From the NCBI GenBank assembly GCA_014529385.2, contig CM043953.1:79596338-79660337 (forward strand): DNA of 64,000 bases, read 5' to 3'. Below are positions 1 through 10,147 of the stretch, in pieces. Below the pieces are notes generated by a model, which saw only the letters and a list, made by a program, of their open reading frames with translations, had not been told where the DNA came from and made no database searches. The position numbers and the translations under genes were made by a program. This DNA comes from Adiantum capillus-veneris (lineage: Eukaryota; Streptophyta; Polypodiopsida; Polypodiales; Pteridaceae). The stretch's first letter is position 1. Every line of letters begins with the position of its first letter.

Positions 1-512
1 CTCAGTCAAGAAGACTCACATGCTAGCTACAACTTTTGCCTCTACTTACCAAGCCAGCATTCAATTAGATGTCAACATGAATGATGTAGAAAGTGATGAG
101 GATACACAAATGTCCATAATACTCCTCAATGAAGATAGCCACCTTCAATGCCAAGGGTATAAATGACCCTACCAGACTCTACACCCTTAACAAATGGAGT
201 TTAGAAAATGATATTTGCATATTAGGAAAAATAGGAACCCCAAAAGGGCCCTTTAGCTTAAGGGGTGATTAAGCATGGACCAATAGGAAGAGGGTGGTGG
301 CCACAGCTATATACTCAAAAAAGTAGGGTAGGAGGGGGCATGGGGGCCTATTTGTTCCCCTCATTATAGCTTTTTTCCCTAGAAAGAGAGAAAAAGAGGG
401 GGGGTTCCCTCCATTTTCATGGGCGGTCACAAAGTAACCCTAAAATTTCAAAAAAAATCAAAAATCTCTAAATCTCACTTTTTACTCCCCAAAATCTCCC
501 CTAACCAAATAC
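1..512 (+). promoter_or_regulatory. Promoter/leader-like remnant upstream of gypsy-A gag
   Basis: No gene is visible here. The stretch has a CCAAT-like motif near 280 and a TATA-like run at about 309-316 (tatatact), followed by G-rich then A/T-rich untranslated sequence leading to the micro-ORF and gag of gypsy-A. This is the layout expected of the U3-R-U5 end of an LTR plus leader. No matching second copy lies in the window, so calling it an LTR is inference. The left end is cut by the window border. Confidence 0.35.
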
Positions 513-779
513 ATGGTCAAAAATCTATTTTCTTTCACCAAAATCTTCATTTCTCAGCCATTACCCTCCATTCTACTTCCTCCTCCTCCTCTCTTTCTCT
601 CTCTGCAACACATGCACGTAAATATATATGTAGATACAAGAATCTTCTATCAACAGAAGATTGTGTATCTGTTTGGTGCTGCAGTGCTAAGAGAGATCCT
701 TAGCTCCCTAAACCCCATTATCCTCCCTGTGTTGGATTACCACCACTCCTTCAATGTTTTTATTTTCATCATGTTTTAA
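513..779 (+). CDS. Conserved leader micro-ORF upstream of gypsy-A gag
   Basis: An 88-codon frame ends about 100 bases before the gag ATG. Its last ~45 residues match, position for position, the C-terminus of the ORF at 3846-4184: an aromatic/QQ-I-V segment, then L-F-G, a run NPIILP, DY, SF-V and a hydrophobic end before the stop. A weaker third copy is at 4193-4411. The N-terminal part (poly-P, poly-S/L) is low complexity and not conserved. Two elements keep the same reading frame in the same place, which suggests the peptide or its RNA has a role in the element. I know no named domain for it. Whether it is translated is unknown. Confidence 0.45.
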   Translation: MVKNLFSFTKIFISQPLPSILLPPPPLFLSLQHMHVNIYVDTRIFYQQKIVYLFGAAVLREILSSLNPIILPVLDYHHSFNVFIFIMF

Positions 780-881
780 TCTATCCACCCAGCCTTGTAA
801 GAAAGTCGCTATAAGCCGCTAAGTTATTTGTGTTTAAGAAAAAGAAACAAAAAGAGTTTTAAAAAAATCTTGTTTTTTGCA

Positions 882-2322
882 ATGGCAAACGTTTCCTTCC
901 CAACCTTCATGGGTAAGGTGGGGGAAGATGCTTCAAATTTCTTGGATAATCTTGAGATAGCATGTGTCTTCTATGGAAGGGATGATGATGCTTCATGTCT
1001 GTGCATTTTTTCACTACTAATGAAAGTGGAAGCAAGATCATTGTACAACGCCTTGGTGCAAGCCACCAAGGAGATGAGGATCTGCTAAGAGCAACATTTC
1101 TAAGGCGTTTTGGAGAAGGCACCACATCTGAGAAGCTATGGCAATTGGTGATGGAGTTGAAGCAAGGAAGCATGGTTGAGTATGCAGCATACAAATCAAA
1201 GTTTTTGGATCTATGGGGACGATGGGTTGCATCACTAAGGGAGGGTAAAGGGGACCCGATTTCCTAAAGAAATACCGATTTGTGGCTGGTTTATGGCCAA
1301 TTCTTAAAGAGAAGGTGAAGGGAAGGTTTCTTGCTACCTATGAGGTAGCAATTTAAGTATCCCGCCTTAAAGATAAGAAGTTGCGTCTACAAGACAGAAC
1401 TACCAAGAGAAGATGAACTGGGAAGGGCCCGCCGGCCACACCTAGCCGCACCTGCAACAGCCGTCTAGAGGAATCAGCCATAGAAATCGGCTGAAGATCA
1501 ACAAGACCTGCTCAAGCGAATCACCAACCTAGTTCAAGAATCTTTCAGTACATCTGGTGCAGCAAGTACATTCACCTGCCAGAAATCCAGAGTAAGGAAG
1601 AGGGCAGCGAAGACAAAATCGAGACTACCATTGTTACAATTGTGGAAAGGACATCCATGACATGTACTACTATCCTCATCCAAGAAGACAAAACTTCAAT
1701 AGAGGAGGAAGGCAGAATCATATCTCTCCACCAAGGGCGAGACCACCACCACCCAAGCAACCAGGGCCAATTCCACCGGTCCAAATCCTTTGACTGCCCG
1801 TACAACCACCACCACCGCAACCTCTCATTCCACCGCTACCTCCACCACCTGCTGAAAACCAAGTAGTAAGTGACATCATCCTTGAAGCTAAAGGGAAGGC
1901 AAAGATAGAAGAGCGTGTCAAAGAGAAGGAAAAAGGAAAAGGAAAAGTAGAAGAAGTGGATGCCATGGGAGTGAAGCATGCCACTCTCATGAAGAGGCCT
2001 CTCAAAGGGAGGAGAAGATGAGGGAAAAGGAGAGTCTAGCAAGCATGTGTCCAGGCCTCGATGGAAGATCGACATTGTGGATTTTTAACTAGGTGAGTAT
2101 GATAAACCATATGACCTAGTTCAAGATGTATTAATGCAGGGTCCCAAGATAACCTGGCCCCAAATACTCCATCTTGCACCAAGGATGAGGAGACAATGGA
2201 CGAAGATGGTAAGTACAAGAAAATCAAGATCAAGGATAGTTGGGGCTATCTCTGGGAGGAATCTTGATGACATCCTACCTGTCATGCATGAAGGGGCAAC
2301 ATATCTCAAAACTTCTACATAG
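882..2322 (+). pseudogene. Gypsy-A gag and gag-protease linker (broken)
   Basis: Ty3/gypsy Gag remnant. The ATG at 882 begins MANVSFPTFMGKVGEDA, the N-terminal capsid region also seen in Gy2. The frame changes near 1040, giving a capsid segment with FLRRFGEG and KLWQLVMELKQGSM up to a stop at 1267. Further downstream is a CCHC-like zinc knuckle (CYNCGKDIHD, about 1630-1660) whose last Cys position is Tyr, then a proline/basic region. At 2130-2310 lies a linker with GPKITWPQILHLAPR and a DILPV motif that normally precedes the protease. The element stops abruptly at 2322, exactly where the Gy2 LTR begins. At least three frameshifts or stops make it non-functional. Confidence 0.75.
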
Positions 2323-3870
2323 TGATAGCCGTTTTTTGGCTCTTCGTAATTTCCATAGTGAGCTACCTCACCCTACCAAAATCACTCAAACACTATGGTT
2401 ATCCTCACCCTTTCATTGTACATAGGCGTGTGTGAGTTAGGAAATTTTTCCCATATATCCTTAAAATCCTCAGCTAGCTAGTAATTTGGGCTAGTGGAGC
2501 CAAAAAAATAAATAAAAATAAAAAATAAAAATATATTATGGCCCATTTGTGTGTAAGTATTTCATTGTATATAGGGCCTAAATATAGGGATATTTTTATT
2601 ATAATTATTTTGATATTTATTTAAATATTTTTATCTAGGTGTGTGTTATTTGCCTATGTATGCTATGTACATTGACTCACCATTACCACAATTTTTCATA
2701 CTCTTTATTCCATATAGAAATATTTTCATGCAAGCTTCTCTATTTTTGGGTGAGAATCCACTCCGAGGAAAAACCTCAAAAATACCTTTCACCATCACTC
2801 ATTGCCTTTCACTAAATTCCTATTTCCTAAAGGTATTTTTTCTTATCTCTTGTAAATAAATATACTTCAATAAAAACAAATGAGGGTCCCTTCATTTGAT
2901 TCCTTATATTTTAATATATCTCTTTTTTCTATTTTATATTTCTATATAACTCACACTATTCTAGATTCTATAAATTCTTTTTATATACTAGCCTGTTTTT
3001 TCCCATCATATCCATGTATTATATTTATGCATAATCCACAACCATGCATATTTCCAAACCCCTAATATCTCACATAGCATCCCAACACTCTATGGGTGAG
3101 GAGAGACTTAGGAGTAGCAACCACTTTATGAGATTCACTTTGGTGTGAGAGAAGCTTTCAAGCTACACATTGCAAGTGAGAGAGCGAGAGTTAAAATCGT
3201 CAAAACCACTATTGTATATGTTCCTCCATCATCAATAAATTGAGGTTTGGTGCATCAAAGGCGTGATTAGACGTTCAAATCTTTGTCCTTTCACTTATGC
3301 AATACGGTTTGGTGAATTCAAGGTGACTTGTGTACTTTAAGTTTCTATCATCTGATCTTGTTTGAGAAAGTGTGCTAGTGTGTTTTCATTGCCAATTTTG
3401 TGTCCATTGTAAGAGGGTATTGTGGTGAGAGGTCTCCCACACCCTAAGACTGTGTGTGTGTGTATATGTTGGCAATGTTTAGCATTCACTAAGCATTGAG
3501 TTAGTTTTTGTACAAGCCCTATGATAGCATCATAACGAACCATCTCCAGCACAAATAAGGTATTATGCAAGATCCATTCCTCTCTCTCTCTCTCTTCCCT
3601 TTTCTCTAGCTCTCTCTGGTCCATTTTGTGTGTGTCTTGGTGTGAGGTTGCTTGTGTGTATTTTGTGGTTCATCTTCTTGGTTGTGAAAAAATCTCTCTT
3701 GCGTCCTAGTTCGCATACCATAACTAGGTGGTGCCCCTATCTTGTTTGGGTTTGGCATGGGTTTGTTGTTGTGTTGTGCTTGTGATTGCCCTAGCCCCAA
3801 TTGAGCAGCACGAGATCCTTGAGGGGTGTTTAGAGGTCCCCTCTCTTGTTTCCCGCCCCGGACCGCCTCA
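2323..3870 (+). repeat. 5' LTR of Gy2
   Basis: Starts TGATAGCCGTTTTTTGGCTC. Its left boundary is fixed by the inverted copy at 9289-9667, where the same sequence follows a polypurine tract (AGGGGGAGGG, complement strand). Bases 2525-3113 recur almost unchanged at 9976-10573. The right end is proposed at the CA at 3869-3870, four bases before a tRNA-primer-like TGGTGCCC. That gives about 1.55 kb, normal for Tat-type LTRs. A TATA-like tttttatatacta lies near 2975. The left edge is well supported; the right edge is inference. Confidence 0.7.
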
Positions 3871-4184
3871 ATTTTGGTGCCCCCATGGAGGACGAGCGAT
3901 TGTGTTGTCATACACAAGGTAAGTCTCCAAAAACTAGTTGTTTTTACATGAACAGTCCACCACCTCCTAATCCTTCTCATGCAATTCAATTTCATCAGTT
4001 CCATTGGCTGCAGGGGATTAGGATAAATGTTTGCATTGAGAGGAAAATATTTTTTCAACAACGTATTGTATTCCTCTTTGGTGTTGAGGCATTAGGAGAT
4101 ATTCTACAATCCCCAAATCCTATTATACTCCCAATTGAAGACTATGATGTCTCTTTTGATGTGCTTGTTTTTATCTTGTTTTAG
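3846..4184 (+). CDS. Conserved leader micro-ORF 1 of Gy2
   Basis: A 112-codon open frame starts inside or at the edge of the LTR and ends about 320 bases before gag. Its C-terminal ~45 residues contain QQRIVFLFG, then NPIILP, DY and SFDV with a hydrophobic tail, matching the micro-ORF before gypsy-A gag (513-779). It is followed after only eight bases by a second, more diverged copy (4193-4411). The N-terminal half overlaps the presumed primer-binding region, so the true start may be one of the internal Met codons, for example near 3949. No known domain is recognised. Conservation of the frame and stop in two elements argues against chance. Confidence 0.45.
   Translation: MFPAPDRLNFGAPMEDERLCCHTQGKSPKTSCFYMNSPPPPNPSHAIQFHQFHWLQGIRINVCIERKIFFQQRIVFLFGVEALGDILQSPNPIILPIEDYDVSFDVLVFILF
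3875..3894 (+). other. Possible primer-binding site of Gy2
   Basis: TGGTGCCCCCATGGAGGACG follows a CA end with a four-base gap, the same geometry as the clearer site at 11985. TGG at the start fits any tRNA 3' CCA, but the rest matches no plant tRNA end I can name, so it may be decayed. Confidence 0.3.
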
Positions 4185-4192
4185 CTAGGTTA

Positions 4193-4411
4193 ATGAATCA
4201 AGGGGACTTGTATCATACATTCATTCCTTTGGCCAGACAAGACGTGCATGTAATAGTTGGCACAAAGTTACAATTTCAACGTGTTTTCCATCGTATGTTT
4301 GGACCTAGGCAAGTAGCAGCTATCAATGCCTCAGTCAATCCGTTCATTTTGCCATTGATTCGCTACGATCTAAGCTTTGATGTTGACATTTCATTCTACT
4401 TGGAAATTTGA
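4193..4411 (+). CDS. Conserved leader micro-ORF 2 of Gy2
   Basis: A 72-codon ORF with a true ATG, eight bases after the stop of micro-ORF 1. The C-terminal half repeats the same pattern (F-R-V-F, M-F-G, I-N-x-S-x-NP, ILPL, Y, SFDV) in more diverged form. Its start MNQGDLYHT resembles the NQGNPLHT segment at the beginning of the pre-gag ORF of gypsy-B (about 14012), which hints at an old shared leader peptide. It lies 94 bases before the gag start. Function unknown. Confidence 0.4.
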   Translation: MNQGDLYHTFIPLARQDVHVIVGTKLQFQRVFHRMFGPRQVAAINASVNPFILPLIRYDLSFDVDISFYLEI

Positions 4412-4504
4412 TTTTGCAAAAGAAAAAGAATATTAAAAATAGAAATTTTTGAGCAAAATCAGCCTTGTCTTCTTATTTTTAGGAACATAGATACAACTAG
4501 GCAA

Positions 4505-5468
4505 ATGAGTGGCTACCCCTTGTTCTTTCGAGAGACCCAATCCCGAAAGCCTGGAGAGGATGCAGAATTATTCTTAGCAAATTTCAAAATGTCTTGCTAT
4601 ATCAAGAGGATAGCAAGTGATCAAGAACGTGTAGAAATGTTTGAGGTAGTCCTTAGGAAAGATGCTAGCACTTGGTTTGACTCTTTGCCTGGGGAAGTTA
4701 AGGGGAAATTATACAAAAGTTGTGACTCGTTTCAAGGGATACTTCTTTGGTCCACAAAACACTCAAAAACTATGGCAAGACATTGTCTCTCATAAACAAA
4801 AAGACTTAGATGACTACTACTTGTATAAGCAAGAATTCCTATGTCATTGGGCTTTATGGGTACAAAATTTTGCTAACCTAGGTGATGGTGCAGAGTTTTT
4901 AAAGAAGGAGAGGTTCATAGCTATTCTCTTCCCTGATCTTCAGGTAAAGGTGGAGGCGGGTGCACCTACCACCTATTATGCACCTGAAACTAGAGCTTCC
5001 AAGAAGTATAGGAAACTCAAGTGCCTACAGGAAGAGGTTCCAATAGAGGGTCTTAGACCCAAAGGTAAATTACAAACATCAACGTCTAGGGAGCTTCCTG
5101 AGGTAGCGGTTGAAGTCATCAAGAAGTTAAATGAATCTTTGTGTAACCTTTCAATTCACCTTGCACAAGCTGTAAGTCCAAAGGGAGAAGCAAAGAAGTC
5201 AGAAGAGTGAGAGCCACGACCTAGGAGAGTCTTGCAATGTTGGAATTGCGGAGAGTATGGACATGGGATGTATAATTTTCCTTGGCCCCGGGGGGAGCCA
5301 AGGAGACCTAACTTGAATTACAAAGTGATGAATGCAGGTAAAGGCACTAGTCAAAAATTAGTGCTTTTGCAGAGACTAAATGTTGCTTGGCCTCCACAAT
5401 GGCAAGTAGAGGGAATACCACCTTTGCCTGACCCAAATGTAAATGTTGTAGAAGTCACACAATCCTAA
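4505..5468 (+). pseudogene. Gy2 gag (capsid and zinc knuckle), frameshifted
   Basis: Gag of a Ty3/gypsy element. The ATG at 4505 begins MSGYPLFFRETQ, followed by PGEDAELFLANF and DASTWFDSLPG, the classic gypsy capsid pattern. The frame shifts near 4710-4760, and the second half (KLWQDIVSHKQ, LDDYYLYKQEF, FPDLQVKVEAG) runs to a stop at 5210. A short further frame (5232-5468) holds the zinc knuckle CWNCGEYGHGMYNF, C-x2-C-x4-H-x4-F, where the last zinc ligand Cys is Phe. The product would form the virus-like particle and bind element RNA. The frameshift and the stop between capsid and knuckle make this copy defective. Confidence 0.8.
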
Positions 5469-5779
5469 GAGGGTGACATTGAAGCAAATGGAATCAAATG
5501 TTGGCGGGGAAACGGTAAGGGAAAGGAAGGAGTAACATCACAAAGTGACCATGGACGAGGAAAGAAATCAATGGAAACCAAGGAAGCAAAGAGGACCCGA
5601 TGCCACATCATCCTCAAGACTTCCCTCTTGGACATGGTGTGGCTCCCTACAACCCTATGGAGGACATGAGAGGTAAGGGTCCAAGAATATCATGGCCTTA
5701 ATTTCTTGCATTGTGCCCACAAGTTAGGAGGCAGTTAACAAAGGCATTTAGCACTAGGAGAAGGACAAAATAAAATGTT

Positions 5780-6320
5780 CTTGTTGTTAAAATTGCTCAT
5801 GCCCAAATAAATGAGGATATTACACCTGTGCTAGATTGCTATATCAAAGGAAAACTAGTTAGGAAGGGTCTACTGGATGGGGACACACAAATTTGCATCA
5901 TGATAGAGGACCTTATGCAGAGACTAGGCATGCACATTCATGAGACACCTAAAATCAAAGTGAAATGGAAAATAATAGCAAGGCTAGGTGTTTGGGAGTT
6001 TGTAAGAATGTTTCTGTGCAAGCTTTCGGCATTAATAAGGCTGTTGATTTCTATGTTATGTCTACAAAGGGAAATGGCTATCCATTTATCCTAGGTAGAC
6101 CGTGGCTAATGAGAATGCGAGCTTTGTAGGATTGGGAAAGTGAAAAGCTGATCTGCAAGAATGACAATCATAAGAAGGTTGTCTTTGACATGAAAGAGCA
6201 ATGTCAAGAGGAGCTACATGATGAATCATCACAAAGTGAGACGGAGGAAGACTGGACTGATAGAATTTAGAAGAAGAAGGTAGCGGTAGCACTACGGAAG
6301 AGAAGTCTTCCATTGAAGTC
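5780..6320 (+). pseudogene. Gy2 aspartic protease region and linker to RT
   Basis: The frame at 5828-6094 contains GLLDGDTQICIM, a decayed form of the gypsy protease active site (D-G-G/S followed by hydrophobic residues). About 70 residues on, in another frame, come FYVMSTKGNGYPFILGRPWL, the conserved end of the protease-like domain, at about 6045-6105. The paralogous fragment at 10580-10650 has the matching IFVMPHKGEGYRIILKRPW. The active-site change, frameshift and a TAG at 6127 indicate loss of function. The protease would mature Gag-Pol. Confidence 0.65.
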
Positions 6321-7800
6321 ATGGGAGTAAGGTTTAAGACAAGCAACCAAGAAACCTCTTGGCCAGGCTTGGAGGAGGTAGGTCCTCAAGAGAACCAAAA
6401 TGTGGAAGATGAAGGAATGTTAGAAGGTATGTTGTCTACAATACTTACAAAGGATGAAAGAGAGGAGTTCAAAGGTGTGTTAAGGAAATTTCCTAGGCAT
6501 TTTGCTAAAGAATACACCGACGTGCATGGAGTAAATGATGTTCAATATAAGATCGAGCTAAATCTAGAGGCCACACCTATGTCTCAAAAGCTACAAAGGC
6601 TAGGGGTCATCAAGGAGCAGGCTTTACTCAAGGAGGTAAGAAAGCTTCTAGCAGCAGGGTTCATCTACCCCATAGAGAATTCTAAGTGGGTCTCTCCAGT
6701 TGTGGTCACTCCAAAAAGAATGGCAAGTAGAGGGTATGTGTTGATTATTGTCCACTCAATGAGGCAACAAAAAGAGATCACTTTCCCCTCCCATTTCAAG
6801 ATGAGATTCTTAATGAGGTAGCAGTAAAGAAAAGTACACAATATGTGATGGATACTCTGGTTACTTTCAAATAGTTATTGCATTGGAGGATCAATTAAAA
6901 ACAACCTTCATCACCCCTTGGGGTTGCTATGCTTTTAGAATCATGCCGTTTGGTTTGACAAATGCTCCAGAAACGTTTCAACAATTCATGAACATGGTGT
7001 TTCAAGCATTCTTTGGGAAGTCGATTAGAGTATTCATAGATGATTTTTGCATCTATAGCTCTAAATCATTGCATCTATAGAAGGTAGAAGAAGTCTTGAA
7101 GAAGCTATATGATATGGGAGATCAACTCAATCCCAACAAGTGCCATATAGGTGAGGATGATGTGATCTTGCTTGGTCACAAGGTTTCTTCCAAAGGCATT
7201 GAGGTGGATCCAGCAAAGGCAAAAGCTCTCATTGAGCTACCATCACCAAAGAGTCTTGAGGTAATTTCATTTATTCAAAAGGTGAAGTACATGTCACGCT
7301 TCATTCACTTGGCATCAGAGTTACTTCACCCCCTCCAAAAGTTGACACAACATGTAGAGTTTGCATGGTCTGATGAGCTTGAAGAGTACTTTTCTTGTAT
7401 AAAAATGGTTTTGTCAGAACTACCGACACTCATGTCTCCAGGTTGGGAGTTTACATTCTTTGTTAGCTCAAGTGTGGGTAAGGAGACATTGGGTGCAGTA
7501 TTGTTGCAGCAAGATCCTCATAGTACTAGGATGCGGCCTGTCTACTTTGCTAGCTGGGTCATGAATGCACTTGAAAAGAATTACATAGAAGCAGAATCTA
7601 TGCTCTTGTCTTTGCAGTGCAAAATTTTAGATCCTACCTCCTGCCAAAACCCTTTATCATAATCACTTCTGAAAACTTGTTTCCTTGGCTGTCATCTCAA
7701 ATGACACTAAGTCACAAGATTTCAAAATGGATCATGGATTTACAAGAGTTCCAAGACTCTTTCAGAGTAGAAGATAGTGTGTGTGCACAATTAGCATGGA
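6321..7800 (+). pseudogene. Gy2 reverse transcriptase and RNase H (broken)
   Basis: RT N-terminus at 6440-6820 (KDEREEFKGVLRKFP, then YPIENSKWVSPVVVTPK). The frame breaks at about 6730-6860. The fingers/palm resume at 6883 (TTFITPWGCYAFRIMPFGL, TNAPETFQ) and the catalytic motif is F-I-D-D at 7032-7043. After a stop at 7078 the thumb/connection follows (CHIGEDDVILLGHKVSSKGI). RNase H runs from about 7440 (PGWEFTFFVSSSVGKETLGAVLLQQ) to about 7800. In this domain the usual first catalytic Asp (V-D-A-S) reads S-S. RT copies element RNA into cDNA. Several frame breaks: inactive. Confidence 0.85.
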
Positions 7801-7861
7801 TTCTCACCTATAGAGTGCATGAAAGGGACATCAAGGTGTCCGAAGTGAAAACCCTACCCTT

Positions 7862-8283
7862 ACCACCACCTAGGCATTTACCTAATGCATTCACCTTGTT
7901 CATTGATGGAGCATTTAAGAAGGCTACAAGAAAAGCAGGGGGAGGGCTTGTGTTGCTTGATTCAAATGGTGAGGTTGTTATGAAAGAGCATGTGAATCTG
8001 CCCAGTTCCACGAGCAACAATGAAGCAAAAAATGACATACTAATCCATGGTTTGTAGATGTGTGTTTCACAAAAGATACGCCATCTCATGGTAAAAGGGG
8101 ATGCACTTCTCATTGTGAAGAAAATTCTAGGTATTTGGGCATGCAAGAATGAAATCTTAAGGACAAAATTCATGCCATTTGTAGGTTGTTTAATTAGTTT
8201 GAAGAAGTGCAACTATATCATGTTCCTAGGAAACAAAATGAAGATGCCATTTACTTGCACAACAAGCAGTTACATGTGTTGAG
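7862..8283 (+). pseudogene. Gy2 second (archaeal-type) RNase H
   Basis: After the normal RNase H comes a second one with the cellular/archaeal-type pattern: TLFIDGAFKKATRKAGGGLV (D of I-D-G-A), then STSNNEAKND (E of NNEA) and, past a TAG at 8056, VKGDALLIVKKI (D of K-G-D). This added domain is established for the Tat lineage of plant Ty3/gypsy elements and is the main reason for placing Gy2 there. The order RT, RNase H, second RNase H, integrase is the lineage's normal order. The same module recurs in gypsy-C at 30570-31010. Confidence 0.75.
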
Positions 8284-8452
8284 AAAGAAGTGCAAGTCAT
8301 CATGGTGGCAGCACCTGTCAAGCAACCAAGATACCAGAGAATGGAGTCATTGGCTCCCATTGTGAGCTACATTTTAGAGGGCGAGTTTCTAGAGAGCTTC
8401 ACAAAGGCTTAAAAGCAGAGGCTCGTTAAGAAGGCAAGTTCTTTTTTTTTTT

Positions 8453-9290
8453 TTGGAAGGTGCCCTCTACCAAAGAGGAAAATATCAAGTTTGCAGGAGA
8501 ATACCGACAACCAATGAGCTTCCAACCATTCTTGAAGGTTTGCATGAGAAAGTGTGTGGTGGTCATTTTTCACAGGAACTCATTGCAAAAAAGATTTTGC
8601 TTTCTGGGTATGTTTGGCCAAGCTTGCACATTGATGTTCAACATTGGTGTAAAAGCTGTCACAATTGTCAGATTAATGGAAATAAGTGCCTATTTCATGG
8701 TCCATGTCAGTTAGTCCTTGCAAATGGTCCGTTTGAAAAATGGGACATTGATGCTATGGGTCCATTGCCTAGGACTAAAAATGGAAATCGTATATCTTGG
8801 TGGCCATAGACTACATGACTAGGTGGGTAGAAGCTCAAAGTGTGGCAAGAGTCAATGATAGGACAGTTAGCAAGTTTGTGTACACTCACATTTGTTGCAG
8901 ATTTGGCACACCTTTGGAGATTTTTTCTGATAATGCTCCAGGATTTAGGAAGGGCTTGCTCACAGAAGTTTGTGATGAGCTTCACATTCTACATTGGCAT
9001 AGCCCACCCTACTATCCTCAGTCAAATGGTTTGGTAGAGAAGGCTAATGGTATCATTGCAGGAATCATCCGAAAGATGTTAAAGAACAAGACAAAGCTAT
9101 GGGATGACTTCTTGGATGGATCGTTGTAGGCCTATTGGACTACCTACAAGGAAGCGACAGAGTTCACACCCTTCCACCTAGTCTATGGTCAAGAAGCTTT
9201 GCAGCCTATCGAGCTCAACATCCCAACGATACGGCTTCATGGAAGCTTACATGAAAATATTTCTATATGGAATGAAGAGTATGCAAAATG
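8453..9290 (+). pseudogene. Gy2 integrase
   Basis: Zinc-binding domain: HEKVCGGHF then CKSCHNCQ (H-x-H and C-x2-C ligands all present) at about 8540-8675. DDE core: WDIDAMGPLP, VAIDYMTRWVEAQ, IFSDNAPGF (second Asp) and NGLVEKANG (Glu), at about 8737-9060. A frameshift lies near 8790 and a TAG at 9127. Past it, TPFHLVYGQEALQPIELNIP reaches about 9230. The usual C-terminal domain is missing here and is found inverted just downstream on the minus strand (9686-9976). Integrase would insert the cDNA. It is broken but well conserved. Confidence 0.85.
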
Positions 9291-9667
9291 GTAAGAAAAA
9301 TTGTGGTAATGGTGAGTCAATATACATAGCATACATAGGCAAATAACACACATCTAAACAAAAATATTTAAATAAATATCAAAATAATTATAATAAAAAT
9401 ATCCCTATATTTAGGCCCTATATACAATGAAATACTTACACACAAATGGGCCATAACATATTTTTATTTATTTTTTTGGATCAACTAGCCCAAAGTAGTA
9501 GCTAGCTGAGGGTTTTAAGGAGATATGGAAAAAATTCCTTAACTCACACACACCTATGTATAGTGGAAGGGTGAGGATAACCATAGTGTTTGAGTGATTT
9601 TGGTAGGGTGAGGTAGCTCACTATGGCAATTACAAAGAGCCGAAAAACGGCTATCATTAGCCCTCCC
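9289..9667 (-). repeat. Inverted piece of the Gy2 3' LTR (first ~380 bases)
   Basis: The reverse complement matches 2323-2700 of the 5' LTR from TGATAGCC through the stretch around AAACACTATGGTTATCCTCA to ACCATTACCACAATTTTT. On the complement strand it is preceded by the polypurine tract AGGGGGAGGG and TAA, so this is a genuine internal-LTR border in reverse orientation. Confidence 0.85.
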
Positions 9668-10147
9668 CCTAGGATGATGGTATATTCATGTACCATCATA
9701 AAGTATCTTTTCCAAAGAGAGTGCTTCTGAGTCCTTGACAAGATTTTCATTGTTTGGCCCCTTGTCATTTTGGCTCGAGTTACACTCATGCTTCATACAG
9801 CAAAACTTACATGAGATAGTTTCCTTTTGCGAGATCTTTGGTAGATCCTTAGGTAGAAGGCGACTCAAATAGGGCTTCATGTTGGAGTGCTCTTTACCAT
9901 TCAAGTCCATAAGCTGATAGTAACTTAAATTGAAAGCCTTCTTGAGTATGTATGGCCCCTGCCATTTAGTTTCAAATAAAAATATATTATGGCCCATTTG
10001 TGTGTAAGTATTTCATTGTATATAGGACCTAAATATAGGGATATTTTTATTATAATTATTTTGATATTTATTTAAATATTTTTGTTTAGGTGTGTGTTAT
10101 TTGTTTATGTATGCTATGTATATTGACTCACCATTACCACAATTTTT
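9295..10147. repeat. Inverted repeat with ~173-base arms
   Basis: Arm 1 at about 9295-9469 and arm 2 at about 9975-10147 are reverse complements over nearly their whole length, for example the stretch around ATTGACTCACCATTACCACA. They enclose about 505 bases. Both are LTR bases 205-378 of Gy2. The repeat arises from the inversion and would fold into a long hairpin if transcribed. Confidence 0.8.
9668..9990 (-). pseudogene. Inverted integrase C-terminal domain and polypurine tract of Gy2
   Basis: A minus-strand frame (9686-9997) reads FETKWQGPYILKKAFNL, YYQLMDLNGKEHSN and MKPYLSRLLP. This is the integrase C-terminal/GPY-F-like end that the plus-strand integrase at 8453-9290 lacks. Downstream of it on the same strand are the PPT and LTR start. 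So a ~690-base segment (integrase tail, PPT, LTR start) has been inverted in place. The sequence was probably once continuous with the integrase. Confidence 0.75.

Noticed and set aside
1572..2075. Minus-strand ORFs opposite gypsy-A gag
   Set aside because: Shadows of the Pro/His-rich and Lys/Glu-rich coding on the plus strand.
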